Positions 9,246-19,331 of a stretch of DNA of 64,000 nt are shown one piece after another. A program made the translations under genes and the position numbers. The notes under the pieces were generated by a model, which made no database searches, was not told the origin of the DNA, and worked only from the letters and a program-made list of their open reading frames with translations. Where the stretch lies: contig NZ_CP063785.1 of the NCBI RefSeq assembly GCF_025860405.1, forward strand, positions 2,480,001-2,544,000, read 5' to 3'. Positions within the stretch are counted from its first letter, which is position 1. Every line of letters begins with the position of its first letter. This stretch comes from Tolypothrix sp. PCC 7712 (GTDB taxonomy: Bacteria; Cyanobacteriota; Cyanobacteriia; Cyanobacteriales; Nostocaceae).

Positions 9246-10100
9246 TTAAGATGGCGTTGTCTGCGAACCAGGATTTCCACCAGGATTCGTAGTTGGTGTT
9301 GCTGAGTTGGTAGGTGCATCTCCCACCATTCTGGCAACTTCAATTCCATATTGTTCCACAATCACAATAGGATTGGAGCCTTCATTCATTTCAATACGCT
9401 TAATTAAAATCCCATTGGCTAGTCGCTGTCCAGCTTGCACATAGCGACTTGTTGGCTCATTTGGGACTTTAATAATCGCCTGTAGTTGTTTACCAATTAA
9501 AACTACACCAGTTACAAAAACTGACTTTGCTAAATCAGGTTCTGGTGGTTTAGGTAATACAGATACGAGATTTGGGCTAGGAAGTACTGGCGGCAGAACT
9601 TTTGGCAAAACAGGAATTAGCTTAGGAATGGCAGCAGTTTTTTGGATTTGTATTTTTCGTGGTTTGCTAGTAATTGCTTTAACTGCACTCCTAGGTGTTG
9701 TTGTTACTGCTACTGTTACTGCTGGCGGTTTAGGAATAGGCAGAGGCGGTAAATTAGGAACAGGTCTTCCTTGTCCGCTAGGAAGTATGCTATTACCTCC
9801 TTGTGCAATAATTTCCGCAAACGGGTCTGTTCGTCCTTTTGATACCAACACTAACCGCTCTGTAGCATTAGTAGGTTGAATCAAAGTAGAAGCAGGACTA
9901 TAAGTTGCGGCGGCAACTTTTGAGACCTGTTTTCCAGGGACGAGAGGATTATTAAAAGTTTGCGTAGCTGGTGGCGATTTGAGTGCTGGTTTGGCAACCG
10001 GGCTAGGATTAGTAGCTTGTGGTGTTTCTTCTGTGGTACATCCAGCGATCGCCAACGCTAAAATGGCTGCACCTGCGATTGTGAAATTTTTTCTATCCAT
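9246..10100 (-). CDS. Lipoprotein with PilP/GspC-like C-terminal region
   Basis: Encodes 284 residues. A lipoprotein signal is clear: hydrophobic residues 7-20 and the lipobox LAIAG-C21. Residues ~25-190 are Pro/Ala/Thr-rich linker. A compact C-terminal segment follows (about residues 190-262), with FVTGVVLIGKQLQAIIKVP, YVQAGQRLANGILIKRI and IVIVEQYGIEVARMVGD. Short beta-rich domains of this kind, in which one strand pair carries a regulated-position phrase, occur in PilP and GspC proteins of type IV pilus and type II secretion systems. I infer a periplasmic envelope role, with low certainty about the system. The small 81-residue gene follows 30 bases on. Confidence 0.75.
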   Translation of the reverse strand: MDRKNFTIAGAAILALAIAGCTTEETPQATNPSPVAKPALKSPPATQTFNNPLVPGKQVSKVAAATYSPASTLIQPTNATERLVLVSKGRTDPFAEIIAQGGNSILPSGQGRPVPNLPPLPIPKPPAVTVAVTTTPRSAVKAITSKPRKIQIQKTAAIPKLIPVLPKVLPPVLPSPNLVSVLPKPPEPDLAKSVFVTGVVLIGKQLQAIIKVPNEPTSRYVQAGQRLANGILIKRIEMNEGSNPIVIVEQYGIEVARMVGDAPTNSATPTTNPGGNPGSQTTPS

Positions 10101-10263
10101 TAGCCGTTCTCAAAAGCTATAGGAAAATTTGTTTAGGAAAATTAACCAGCCTTAAATTTGTATTAAAGACTAAGTCTGTTCCCGTTATAACCTAATTTTT
10201 TACAATTGCCTGGTTATTTTTATACTGTCAGTACAGCATAAATGCGGAGTGAATATTTGCTAG

Positions 10264-11040
10264 TTACTCGTCTACCACACCCATAAGCTTTTTCAACAAG
10301 TCCAGCCCTTTCTTGACTCTCCGGGAAACCGTGACTACACTAATCCCTAAATGTTCTGCCACTTGTTTTTGTGTCAAATCATGTAAAAATACACATTCCA
10401 AAACATCACGGGTGCGCTGTTCCAACTGAACCAACGCTTGTTGTAGACGAATTTGATCTTCTTGCGCTAATTGAAAACTGCGATAGTGAGGATCTGGAAC
10501 TAATTCTCCTAGGCTTGTAGAACCTTCTTCTCCATCTTGTATTGGTACATCCAAGCTCAAAGGCGCACGATTAATCCATGCTAATTTAATTTCCTGCCAT
10601 TCATTAGGGGAAATTTCTAGTGCAGCTGCTAGTTCAGAGTCAGTAGGTTGGCGATTATATTGTGCGCGCAAAGAACGCGAAACTCCTATCGCTTGCTGTT
10701 GCAGTGCTAAGTAGCGTCGGGGAATGCGTACAGTTACACCTTTATCTCGGAGGTAATGTTGAATTTCACCGCGAATATAAGGAACAGTAAAGGAACTAAA
10801 AGCATGTCCTTTAGAAATTTCAAATTTCTCAATTGCTTTAATTAAACCTAAACAGCCGACTTGGAGTAAGTCTTCATAGTTTTCATGGCATTGATTCATC
10901 CAATAGTGAGCTTCCCTTCTCACTAGTCCAAAATTGAGTTTAACTAGCTGATTGCGAACGGTTTCTGAGCGCGATTGCTGATATTCTCGCAACAATTGCC
11001 AGGTTTCATGCTTCAGTTCAGTGGTGACAGTGGTAGGCAT
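10264..11040 (-). CDS. sigF: RNA polymerase sigma factor, SigF type (Group 3)
   Basis: Encodes 258 residues from ATG 11040. A TTG seven codons upstream keeps the frame open, but MPTTVTTELKHETWQLLREY is the better start. Region 2 is seen in LNFGLVRREAHYW and NYEDLLQVGCLGLIKAIEKF with SSFTVPYIRGEIQHYLRDKG. Region 3 follows as VRIPRRYLALQQQAIGVSRS, and region 4 carries the helix-turn-helix TQKQVAEHLGISVVTVSRRV. There is no region 1.1, which fits Group 3. In cyanobacteria SigF is known to control type IV pili and motility; the pilus-like lipoprotein gene just downstream is compatible with that. It is about 1 kb upstream in position from psbO and reads the same way. Confidence 0.93.
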   Translation of the reverse strand: MPTTVTTELKHETWQLLREYQQSRSETVRNQLVKLNFGLVRREAHYWMNQCHENYEDLLQVGCLGLIKAIEKFEISKGHAFSSFTVPYIRGEIQHYLRDKGVTVRIPRRYLALQQQAIGVSRSLRAQYNRQPTDSELAAALEISPNEWQEIKLAWINRAPLSLDVPIQDGEEGSTSLGELVPDPHYRSFQLAQEDQIRLQQALVQLEQRTRDVLECVFLHDLTQKQVAEHLGISVVTVSRRVKKGLDLLKKLMGVVDE

Positions 11041-12001
11041 AGCACCGAGTTTATTGAGCAAAGCAAATAAAGCGTTAAGTAATTGCTTGTAAATTTAGAT
11101 GCGATTGAGCGATATGAAAGTAAATATCAAACTAAATTACCCAGTAGATTTATGACACATAACAAATTTGTTATGAGAGAATCTCGGATGGGTAAACAAT
11201 CGAGCTAAGTGCAAACAAGCATATTTGGTATTTTGTCTGTTATCTAGCTTTGGTATTACCTAGAGCCAAAAAACTATATAGACACAAAATATAAAACTTT
11301 CTATTGTTTTTCAAACCGAGATTGTACCTAACTTTGGTTATTAAGTATCAGGTTAGATGGTAGACAAAAACTTTGATTATCTGATGATGAACTTGGATTT
11401 TTTAACCTTGATTGGCTCAGTAAAAATACGACATTAGCTACCAAAATCATCATTATTTCAAGTTTGCTAAATATATAGGCAAAAATATACGTACTTGTTA
11501 TTAACGATTAATTAGTTAACATCGATTAGAGTTTTTATCAAAAATGAGATTTTGGATTGGTTCGGTTGATTATAAAAATTTAAAAATGCACTTTGAAGAT
11601 TTTAAATTTCGTATTCAAATTTGAAATGAAAAGTTCCAAATATAAAAATTTTATAAATTATGATAAATTTTTGAATAAATTAAGCCTAATTGTAATTGAA
11701 GTTTAAATTTAAAAATCGCAAATAGCGCTGTATTGAACAGAGACAATAAGCAATACTACTCGGTTAAGCGTTTTGAAATCAAAATTGGTTGTGGGGAAAA
11801 GGTCAAAGGTTAAAGCTTCAAAGTTTTTTCTTTCCCTTTTCCCATTCCCCTTTTCCCCCTTAACCGACAAGTATTGAGACAATAAGTGCCCAAAAAGTAA
11901 CTTCTCTATATAATTTCATCAATCAGCCAAATCGCAAAAGCCTTCTTGCGCTATCTTTGCCTACGCCAGTAAATAAAAAATATAGAGATTAGCCGATTTG
12001 C
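11041..12001. other. Intergenic region between psbO and sigF
   Basis: About 960 bases, strongly AT-rich at 11.4-11.7 kb, with no convincing reading frame. It contains a complete copy of the 126-bp MITE-like element (11751-11876) with its 10-bp direct duplication. The sigF promoter should lie close to 11.05-11.2 kb. Confidence 0.6.
11751..11876 (+). mobile_element. MITE-like element, copy A, with 10-bp target duplication
   Basis: A 126-bp non-coding element. It begins CAATACTACTCGGTTAAG and ends TTAACCGACAAGTATTG, so the ends are inverted repeats (16 of 18 positions match). The interior pairs GGGGAAAAGG with CCTTTTCCCC-type sequence, so the whole element can fold back on itself. It is flanked by perfect 10-bp direct repeats AGACAATAAG (11741-11750 and 11877-11886), the signature of insertion. 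It has no coding capacity; a transposase elsewhere would be needed. Confidence 0.88.
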
Positions 12002-12040
12002 AAAAAAAACACATACCCCCTTAAATCAAAGGAGTATGTG
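12002..12040 (-). terminator. Rho-independent terminator of psbO
   Basis: On the minus strand the stem CACATACTCC...GGGGGTATGTG with an ATTT-containing loop is followed by eight T. It lies about 85 bases after the psbO stop codon. Confidence 0.88.
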
Positions 12041-12123
12041 AATTAAATTTTGCATTCAAGCCTAATGCATACAGAATTGTTGTGACTATCTGAGTGCCCG
12101 TAATTTGCGGTACTCAAGCTAAC

Positions 12124-12957
12124 TTAGCCTCTGTTGGGTTCAACTCGAGCATAGAAAAGACCACGAATCTTCACTTCTTTAGGTTCACCAGCGCCTAAAT
12201 CAGTATCAGATGGCTGTTCACTATCGAAAGTACCTGCAATTTCACCAGTAGAGTTATCAACTTTAGCTACTTGCAAAGAGATTTTGCCGCTCAGACTTTC
12301 AGCACGCTTAACGTTAGTGCGAGTCAGTTCATCATCATCCGCTTGGGCAGGCAGAGCTACAGCGTTATCATAACCACTAACAACACCCCGTCCTTTGGGA
12401 TCTAAGAAAGCAGCACCACGATATGAAGGTACTTTGAATGTGCCTTCAAAATCTGTAGAAGTATTCAAGCTGATTGAACCAGGTTGTGTTTGAGCAACTA
12501 AGTTCTTGATAGTAAACAGGAAAGGTACTCGCTCACCACCAGGGAGTTGCACAGTGATAGCTTGAAAGTCCAAACCATCTTTTTCTGCAAATGTCAAGCT
12601 GCTGTCTGAATTGATTGTCAGATCGCCTTGCACCTGGTCAATAGTCGATGTATACCTAGTTAGCAGCTTACCAGCAACAAATTCTGCTTCTTGGCGTTTA
12701 TTAGCTGGTTCTTCTTTGACAAAGAAATTAGTTGGTTCTAAGCAAAGTTCTTTAATGGTGTAGGACTGGCTAGAATCCAAGGGAATGGAACCACGGCTTG
12801 TTTCTGCCAATTGAGGGCACTTGTTAGCCAAACCAGTGCCGCGAATTTGTTCGTATGTAAGTATGTCTCTACTACTAGCAGAGGAACCATCACTACAAGC
12901 AGTTATTAACCCTAGGCACAAAGCCAAGAATGCAACAATTAAAGCGCGATACCTCAT
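12124..12957 (-). CDS. psbO: Photosystem II manganese-stabilizing protein PsbO
   Basis: Encodes 277 residues from the ATG at 12957, which has a GAGG ribosome site six bases upstream; an in-frame TTG further up is not preferred. PsbO is the 33-kDa extrinsic lumenal protein that stabilises the Mn4CaO5 cluster. After an export signal (hydrophobic residues 5-20, with a lipobox-like LITAC) come the family segments LTYEQIRGTGLANKCPQL, LCLEPTNFFVKEE, a propeller-like barrel with SYRGAAFLDPKGRGVVSGYD, and the C-terminal EVKIRGLFYARVEP. The single gene has its own terminator and a long leader. Confidence 0.97.
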   Translation of the reverse strand: MRYRALIVAFLALCLGLITACSDGSSASSRDILTYEQIRGTGLANKCPQLAETSRGSIPLDSSQSYTIKELCLEPTNFFVKEEPANKRQEAEFVAGKLLTRYTSTIDQVQGDLTINSDSSLTFAEKDGLDFQAITVQLPGGERVPFLFTIKNLVAQTQPGSISLNTSTDFEGTFKVPSYRGAAFLDPKGRGVVSGYDNAVALPAQADDDELTRTNVKRAESLSGKISLQVAKVDNSTGEIAGTFDSEQPSDTDLGAGEPKEVKIRGLFYARVEPNRG

Positions 12958-13942
12958 GATCAACCTCAATTTCAAAAATTAATATCTAACGTTGTAAAAC
13001 TGCACTTAAGTTTCGATCTCTGGTGAGAAATCGCCCTAATATTAGGGGCATTGACGGCAGTTTACTCTTATGCCCTTCCGTTTCCGGTTCGGCACAGTTC
13101 CTTCCCTACGAGTAGGGTTAGGTAATTACCGCTCAAACTTATGTTTGCTAAACGTATTTAAACGTGTCGCTCTTTTGACTCTGGGATAGAAACCCCAGGC
13201 TAGCTAGTACACTGCATCCATTACGGATGTGTGGCCCAAAACGGGCAAAAACCAGCAGTTTTACTATTGTCGGCATTTGGTAGAGTTTGGGCGCATCAAT
13301 GATTGTGCCCTGACACAGAGCGGCATCAGCGCTTGCCTCTGAGGACACGAAGAGCAAGATTCTCTTCGTACTTTCCTCTAGCGTATGGCAAAAGTGGCAT
13401 CGCTTTAATCGTTCTGTATTATGTATGTGTCGCCACTACATACAGCCCATTGTTTAAATAGGGAAATCAGCCAGATCATACGATTTTTTGAAACTCAAAA
13501 TCAAAGCACTCTCGTATTAACCCAGAATATCAGGAGCAGATTTAGCTCACGTGTAGGCTGTAGCAACGGTCATTGCGTTGTTCTAGAAGCGATGCCTGAT
13601 CTTGCTAGATGTTCAATGAGGAGACACAAGATCTGGCTGTAGCTGCTCTCCTAGGTGGTAAGATTTAATGTCAGACTGGGTAACGAAAGAGTAGTGGCAG
13701 GAAACATAGTTATTGACTTAGTGAAATCGGATAATTTATGTTTTCCGATGTTTCCCATTGGGGATTTTACTCACCCCTCACAACTCAGCACTTTTCCATC
13801 AGTTAAGGCTGGATAACCAAAAAGCAGCAATCCTCAACAACCTTCTCAAAGCCAATTGAGAAGATCTAACAATGCTAGCCAATAGAAAGCCAAAAATGTT
13901 GGGTAAATTTGAGTAGGCCTTAATTTATACGGAAAAGCTGGC
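12958..13942. other. psbO upstream region and flanking non-coding DNA
   Basis: Roughly 985 bases between psbO (minus) and the 116-residue gene (plus). The psbO-proximal 150 bases on the minus strand contain several short hairpins, for example CCTACTCGTAGGG, GGGCAT...ATGCCC and CCCCTAATATTAGGG, so the transcript leader may be structured. Short open frames exist on both strands (for example 13148-13357 and 13421-13642), but none has a recognisable product or a good ribosome site. I find no tRNA here. Confidence 0.45.
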
Positions 13943-14293
13943 ATGAGCAACGACAGAAGCTTAGAAGCAGAGAATTTGTCTTCTAAACTACAAATAATTT
14001 CCAATACGGTGTATGAGGCAGCAAAAAGTTGCGAAGGAGATGCGATCGCGCTTTTAGCTTTACTACGGCAGTTAGAACAATTACACCGCGAGATTCGGGA
14101 TGGAGCTTTTCAAGCAACTTTACCTGAAAACCGTCAGCAACTCTACTCATTGCTCAAAGATATTGAATCTGAGGGAGGCTGGCCTTACATTGAGCGTATG
14201 AGAATACAAGCCTTTTTAGCAAACTTGGTAAAAGATGCTCATGAGGAGAATAGCGACGGTGTAATCAACAGCGATCGCTCCTGTGGTTGGTAA
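13943..14293 (+). CDS. Hypothetical helical protein
   Basis: Encodes 116 residues, ATG start. The product is mostly helical (AENLSSKLQIISNTVYEAAK, DAIALLALLRQLEQLHREIR, RQQLYSLLKDIESEGGWPYI) with no signal peptide or membrane segment. It ends 7 bases before the stop codon of the convergent WD40 gene, so the two transcripts must meet. I do not recognise it beyond a general resemblance to conserved small cyanobacterial proteins. Confidence 0.7.
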   Translation: MSNDRSLEAENLSSKLQIISNTVYEAAKSCEGDAIALLALLRQLEQLHREIRDGAFQATLPENRQQLYSLLKDIESEGGWPYIERMRIQAFLANLVKDAHEENSDGVINSDRSCGW

Positions 14294-14300
14294 ATTTTGG

Positions 14301-17300
14301 TTATTTGCTGTTGGTAAAGCCATCGCAAAGCCAGCGATCGCGTGGATCAACATTATGGTTGTGCTGGAGGTAATCATCAACCCAGCTGCAACCACGAACC
14401 AGCAGGTCATTAAGATTTAAATTCCACAACATGATCGTGTTGTCATCACTAGCAGAAGCCAATGTTTGACCATCAGGACTAAAGCTGACACTTAATACAG
14501 CACTCTGATGTCCAGTGAGGGTTTTAATTAGTTTACCCTCACGGCTCCAGAGTTTGACTGTTTTATCCCAGCTGGCAGCAGCAAGTAATTCTCCATTGGG
14601 GCTGAAGGTAACAGCGTTAACGCTATCGCTATAGCCTTTTAACATAGTTTTCAATAACTTCCCATCTCGCCGCCATAACTTCACAGTATTATCCCAACTA
14701 GCAGAAGCTAATAACTGGTCAGTGGGGCTAAAGCTGACACCCAAAACCCAGCTGTCTTGAGGCGAAAAAGTTTTCAACAAAGTTCCATCCCTGCGCCAGA
14801 GTTTGATGGTTTTGTCGTCACTCGCAGTTGCTAAAAGCTGACCGTCCGGGCTGAAATTGACACTATTCACCCAACCGTTATGTCCTACTAAAGTTGTCAG
14901 CAAGCGGCCATCACGATGCCAAAGTTTCACTGTCTTATCTTTACTGGCTGAGGCTAACAACTGTCCGTCTGGACTAAAATTGACGCTCATCACGCTATCA
15001 GTATGCCCCTGTAGCGTCTTGATTAAAGTCCCATCACGCCGCCAAAGTTTGACAGTTTTGTCGTAACTGGCTGATGCTAATATTTCACCTAAGGGATCAA
15101 AACTCACACTGGGAACTTTATCTGTGTGGCCCAGCAGAGTTTTGTAGAGTTTAGTTTCTACCTTTCCATTTCTAGTCTCACGTTTCCAAAGTTTAACCGT
15201 GTGATCTTTGCTGCCAGAAGCCAACATTTGACCATCTGGACTCCAAACTACGCTTAAAACTCTACTTGTATGACCTTTGAGGATGGGTATAGTTGAGTCA
15301 TCTAAACGCCACAACTTGACGCTTTTATCATAACTAGCTGATGCTAGCAGTTTGTTATCTGGGCTGAAAGCGACACTAGCAACAGTATCGCTGTGTCCCT
15401 TAAAAGTATTTAGTAGAGTGCCTGTGACACTCCAGAGATTGATTGTGTTATCGTCACTGCCAGAAGCGAATTTTTGACTATCGGAACTGAAATTCAGGCT
15501 CCAAATTGTCTTGTGATGCTCCAGTAAGGTTTTGCTGGGACGAAAATCAAAGCTGTTTTTGTTACTATTACGCTCTCTGCGCCAAAGTTGTATGGTCTGA
15601 TCTCTACCACCAGACACCAATACTTGCCCATTGGGGCTGAAAGCTACAGCAGTTACACCCTTGCGATGCCCCTGCAAGGTGGTAACTAAACTGCCATCTC
15701 GTCGCCAAATTTTGACAGTTTTGTCTTCACTTGCAGAAGCAATAAATTTTCCATCTGGACTGAAGGTTACCCAATTAACCCATCCTTGATGTCCCCTGAG
15801 AATTTTTAATAAAGTACCATCCTTACGCCAGAGCTTAATTGTTGCGTCCTTACTACCAGTAGCTAATGTCTCACCATCTGGACTAAAACTGACGCTATAA
15901 ACCGATTCCCCATGCCCTTGTAGAGTTTTATATGGCTGTAAGTCAAACAAGCCTGTATCCGCATTTCTCTGCCAGATTTGCACGGTTTTATCCAGACTAG
16001 CGGAAGCTAAGGTCTGACCATTTGGACTAAAACTTATGCTAGTAACACCATCACTATGGCCTTTGAGAGTTTGTAGTAAAGTTCCGTCAGGTCGCCACAA
16101 CTTTACTGTCTTATCTGTACTACCTGAAGCCAACAATTGACCATCAGGGCTAAAAGTCACACCCCAGACGATATCTTCGTGCCCCTCTAAGCGATTTTTC
16201 TCTTTGATGCCATAAACAGCCTGTTGCAGGGCCGTTACAACTCGCATCTTCGTATCTGCTTGAATGCTATCGTCTGCTTGTTTGAGTCGTCTCCACGCCC
16301 GCAAACCTTCTAATAGAGCATCAAACTCTTTATTAGAAGCAAATAAGGCTTCACTAGAAGCTGCGATCGCGCTGATTTTGAAATTTGTTTCGCTGCGTTC
16401 CGCTCTTAATGCTTGCCGCTCGGCTGCTCTTTTTTGTAAATCTGCCTGCCACCATAAGACTGCTATTGTCCCTGCCATTGCTGCCAAGGCCACACCTGCT
16501 AGACGTGCTTCTCGCAGTCGCCGTTGTAACACTAAATTCAGTTGCTTTTGAGAGAGTTTTTGCGCTACTTCAGCACGATTTTTTTCCGATCTGACTTTTT
16601 CTAATTCAGCAACCATGCCATAGTCGTTTTTTTGGCGGATCGGTTCAACTAAATAATCATGAACCAACTGGTAGCGATCGCCTAATTCTTCTGGTTCTCG
16701 TAATACTAAGCCTGACCCCACCAAAATTTCTAAAATAAATTCCCACTCTGAATTAAAATTAGATATTGCGTTTTGATTCTTTTCCAGGGCAACCGCTAAA
16801 TCAGCTTTGGTTTTGAGGGGTCTAGTCCCTTTTTCATCTGTTAATTCAAATAATAATTTCCAACTCAGCGCTTCGTTTTCTTCCCCACAATCTTTGATCA
16901 CTTCCTCCAGCCAGCGCTCCACTAATTTTGCCGAACCACCACAAAGGTTATATTGTGCGAGTGTCGTAATATTTTCTGCTTGCAGTTGAGCGCCAACTAT
17001 TTGTAGTTCAATCGGATGTACTTCGTTAATTTCTCCTGCTAAATCCTTGACTAACTGATGAATTAATTCTTCGGTAATTTCATAATGTGAGCGTTGAGTT
17101 AGACTTTTAATGATATTAATGGCATCATCGCTATCAAAATTTCCTAAATAATAGCGAATATCTTTATCTAAAATATTTTTATTAATTACACCTAAATCAT
17201 ATAAACCATCACTATTTTCTTTGCTCAACCGCTCAAATTCTAATAAATAATGTAAATAATCTTCGCGAATTGCCAAAATTATTTTGACATAGCCAATATT

Positions 17301-19331
17301 TAAACACTCACTGAAAAATTTATAAAATTGGATTTTTTTCTCAGGAGATGTACTGATAAAGAAGAATTCTTCAAACTGATCAAAAATAATGACTATCGTA
17401 TGATTACGTTCAGAAACTAAACGTAGTTTTTCAATAAGTATAGTAGGTGTAATTTCTCCAGCAGTAAATATTTCTGACTGTGCTAGTACTTGATTGAGAT
17501 TGCGTCCTAATGCTGTCACCCAATCTGTATACACCGATAAAACTATAGGTAAAGCAATACGTTCACCAATAGCTTTTCCCGTTAAAGCTGGTACTAAACC
17601 AGCTTTGAGAATAGAACTTTTACCTACACCAGATGGACCATGAATGACTGTGAGTTTGTAATCAGCACGTGTAATCCTTTCAATTAAACGATTAACATCT
17701 TGTTGTCTTCCAGAAGCAGCTATTTCTTGGGCAACTTCTTCAGGAATAAATGGTATTTTTTGTGCCGCTAAAACTGGGTTAATTCTATAGCGTTGTGGTT
17801 GTAATTGGCTGGCCCCAATGAAGGCACGAAAACGATACTGATGTTCGATTTGAATTTTTTCTTGCTTGAGAATAAAGGCTTCTGTATAGTCATGACGCTC
17901 ATCAAAGTAGAGCGATCGCAACTCCTCTAAAATTTCTAAATACAGCAATGGCTCATACTGTAGCTCACAAACGACTCTTGCCCATTCCAGGTTATTGATA
18001 GCTTCTTGCCATTCTCCCAAATGTCGCTGTGTACGTGCTAGCAATAAAAGATACCAACTTTCTTGCCTGCGTGATACTTCTGTCGCTAATTCAGCAATAG
18101 AAAGTGCTGTATTGGCTAATTCATGGGCTAATACCCAGTTTGACTCTGAAGCCGCCACATCTGCCAGAAAAGCGTAATCTTGCGCTACTTGTGCTGGATT
18201 GGCATAAGTTTCATGCAAACGCAACGATTTTTTCGCTAATTGCTCTAATTCTTCCCAACTTTGTAAGCGTTGTAGCATTTCACAAGCTGGTAAAATGAAT
18301 TTAGCAACTAAGTCTTGTCTTTGTGCCTCTTCCAATACCTCCAAGCATTTTGTAAACCACAAAAGCGCATCTTGCCAGTACTTACTATCGGCACCTTGGT
18401 ATAAGTCTGCCATACGTCGATAGCACAAACCGATGTGAAATATCACCACAGCCTGTCTTAGAAGTGGTGGGGATGGTAGCATTGGCGGATAAGGGCAATA
18501 GACTTCTACATTCTCTTCTAAATCCCTAAATCCACTCTCACCTGAACCTACCTGTTGCCATAGCTCTAAGCTTTTTTGATAATGAGCTAAAGCATCATCA
18601 ATTTGATCGTTGGCATATTCATCACGTCCCAAGACAAATTCTAAACTTGCCTCTAATTCAGGATCTAATTTCACACCATATAAACGCAGCAAATCGTTAC
18701 GAGCTGATTCAATTTCTCGACGATTTTGTGATTTTGGCGCTAAATCAAGAGCATCATTAGATAAAAATCTATCCGCACCTGCTTCTAGAACTTTAGCAAA
18801 TAGAGAATCTGTTTCCTGACGGATTAAGGCAATTAAATATTCTTGTGCTAGTTCAAATTTGATGGTAGTTGCTGCCCAGCTTTTGAAATCTGGCGCTAAT
18901 CTTGACAGCATAGAAGCTACTTCATCTTGTAGCCAAAATATTAATGGGAAGGGAAAAGTAGCTGCATAAATATCTCGTGCTTGGTTGACACCAGCCAGAA
19001 AATTATCTAGAGCAATAATTGACTCTAGTCCGAAAACCATCACAGCCGATGGCAAAGTATCTTTGACAACTACAGGATGATCTAAAAATAGCTCTGTAAT
19101 TATTTGAGTATGTAAAGCATTAGTTGATGGCTGGAGAAATATCTCTCTAATATTGATGTCTTTAGTCAGCAAGCGGAGATTACCCAACATTTGCTCTCGT
19201 AATTGCCCATAGTTACACCGGACTAAAATTAGGGCAAATTGACCTTTAGAGAGATTGATTGCCCGAATCATCCTTTGCAGAGCATGTTGATTGTCATTAA
19301 CTATAGCTGCTGTGAATTGCCACTTTGTCAT
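14301..19331 (-). CDS. STAND-type NTPase with 14 WD40 repeats
   Basis: Encodes 1676 residues. In order: residues 1-~200 form a domain without a P-loop. Residues ~210-500 are TPR-like helices (for example ALAHYQKSLELWQQ and EAINNLEWARVVCELQ). An NTPase follows, with Walker A GPSGVGKSSIL near residue 562 and Walker B IVIIFDQFEEFFF near 648. A winged-helix-like segment ends with YQLVHDYLVEPIRQ. A coiled coil and one membrane-like helix (LAGVALAAMAGTIAVLWW) occur near residue 945. From ~1047 there are 14 WD40 units, enough for two seven-bladed propellers. This is the layout of NLR-like sensors and switches; the ligand and output are unknown. It is 148 bases downstream of an AAA ATPase on the same strand, so the pair is probably an operon. 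Confidence 0.92.
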   Translation of the reverse strand: MTKWQFTAAIVNDNQHALQRMIRAINLSKGQFALILVRCNYGQLREQMLGNLRLLTKDINIREIFLQPSTNALHTQIITELFLDHPVVVKDTLPSAVMVFGLESIIALDNFLAGVNQARDIYAATFPFPLIFWLQDEVASMLSRLAPDFKSWAATTIKFELAQEYLIALIRQETDSLFAKVLEAGADRFLSNDALDLAPKSQNRREIESARNDLLRLYGVKLDPELEASLEFVLGRDEYANDQIDDALAHYQKSLELWQQVGSGESGFRDLEENVEVYCPYPPMLPSPPLLRQAVVIFHIGLCYRRMADLYQGADSKYWQDALLWFTKCLEVLEEAQRQDLVAKFILPACEMLQRLQSWEELEQLAKKSLRLHETYANPAQVAQDYAFLADVAASESNWVLAHELANTALSIAELATEVSRRQESWYLLLLARTQRHLGEWQEAINNLEWARVVCELQYEPLLYLEILEELRSLYFDERHDYTEAFILKQEKIQIEHQYRFRAFIGASQLQPQRYRINPVLAAQKIPFIPEEVAQEIAASGRQQDVNRLIERITRADYKLTVIHGPSGVGKSSILKAGLVPALTGKAIGERIALPIVLSVYTDWVTALGRNLNQVLAQSEIFTAGEITPTILIEKLRLVSERNHTIVIIFDQFEEFFFISTSPEKKIQFYKFFSECLNIGYVKIILAIREDYLHYLLEFERLSKENSDGLYDLGVINKNILDKDIRYYLGNFDSDDAINIIKSLTQRSHYEITEELIHQLVKDLAGEINEVHPIELQIVGAQLQAENITTLAQYNLCGGSAKLVERWLEEVIKDCGEENEALSWKLLFELTDEKGTRPLKTKADLAVALEKNQNAISNFNSEWEFILEILVGSGLVLREPEELGDRYQLVHDYLVEPIRQKNDYGMVAELEKVRSEKNRAEVAQKLSQKQLNLVLQRRLREARLAGVALAAMAGTIAVLWWQADLQKRAAERQALRAERSETNFKISAIAASSEALFASNKEFDALLEGLRAWRRLKQADDSIQADTKMRVVTALQQAVYGIKEKNRLEGHEDIVWGVTFSPDGQLLASGSTDKTVKLWRPDGTLLQTLKGHSDGVTSISFSPNGQTLASASLDKTVQIWQRNADTGLFDLQPYKTLQGHGESVYSVSFSPDGETLATGSKDATIKLWRKDGTLLKILRGHQGWVNWVTFSPDGKFIASASEDKTVKIWRRDGSLVTTLQGHRKGVTAVAFSPNGQVLVSGGRDQTIQLWRRERNSNKNSFDFRPSKTLLEHHKTIWSLNFSSDSQKFASGSDDNTINLWSVTGTLLNTFKGHSDTVASVAFSPDNKLLASASYDKSVKLWRLDDSTIPILKGHTSRVLSVVWSPDGQMLASGSKDHTVKLWKRETRNGKVETKLYKTLLGHTDKVPSVSFDPLGEILASASYDKTVKLWRRDGTLIKTLQGHTDSVMSVNFSPDGQLLASASKDKTVKLWHRDGRLLTTLVGHNGWVNSVNFSPDGQLLATASDDKTIKLWRRDGTLLKTFSPQDSWVLGVSFSPTDQLLASASWDNTVKLWRRDGKLLKTMLKGYSDSVNAVTFSPNGELLAAASWDKTVKLWSREGKLIKTLTGHQSAVLSVSFSPDGQTLASASDDNTIMLWNLNLNDLLVRGCSWVDDYLQHNHNVDPRDRWLCDGFTNSK

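Noticed and set aside
13148..13642. Short frames on both strands in the psbO upstream region
   Set aside because: No recognisable product, no ribosome site, and no agreement between frames.
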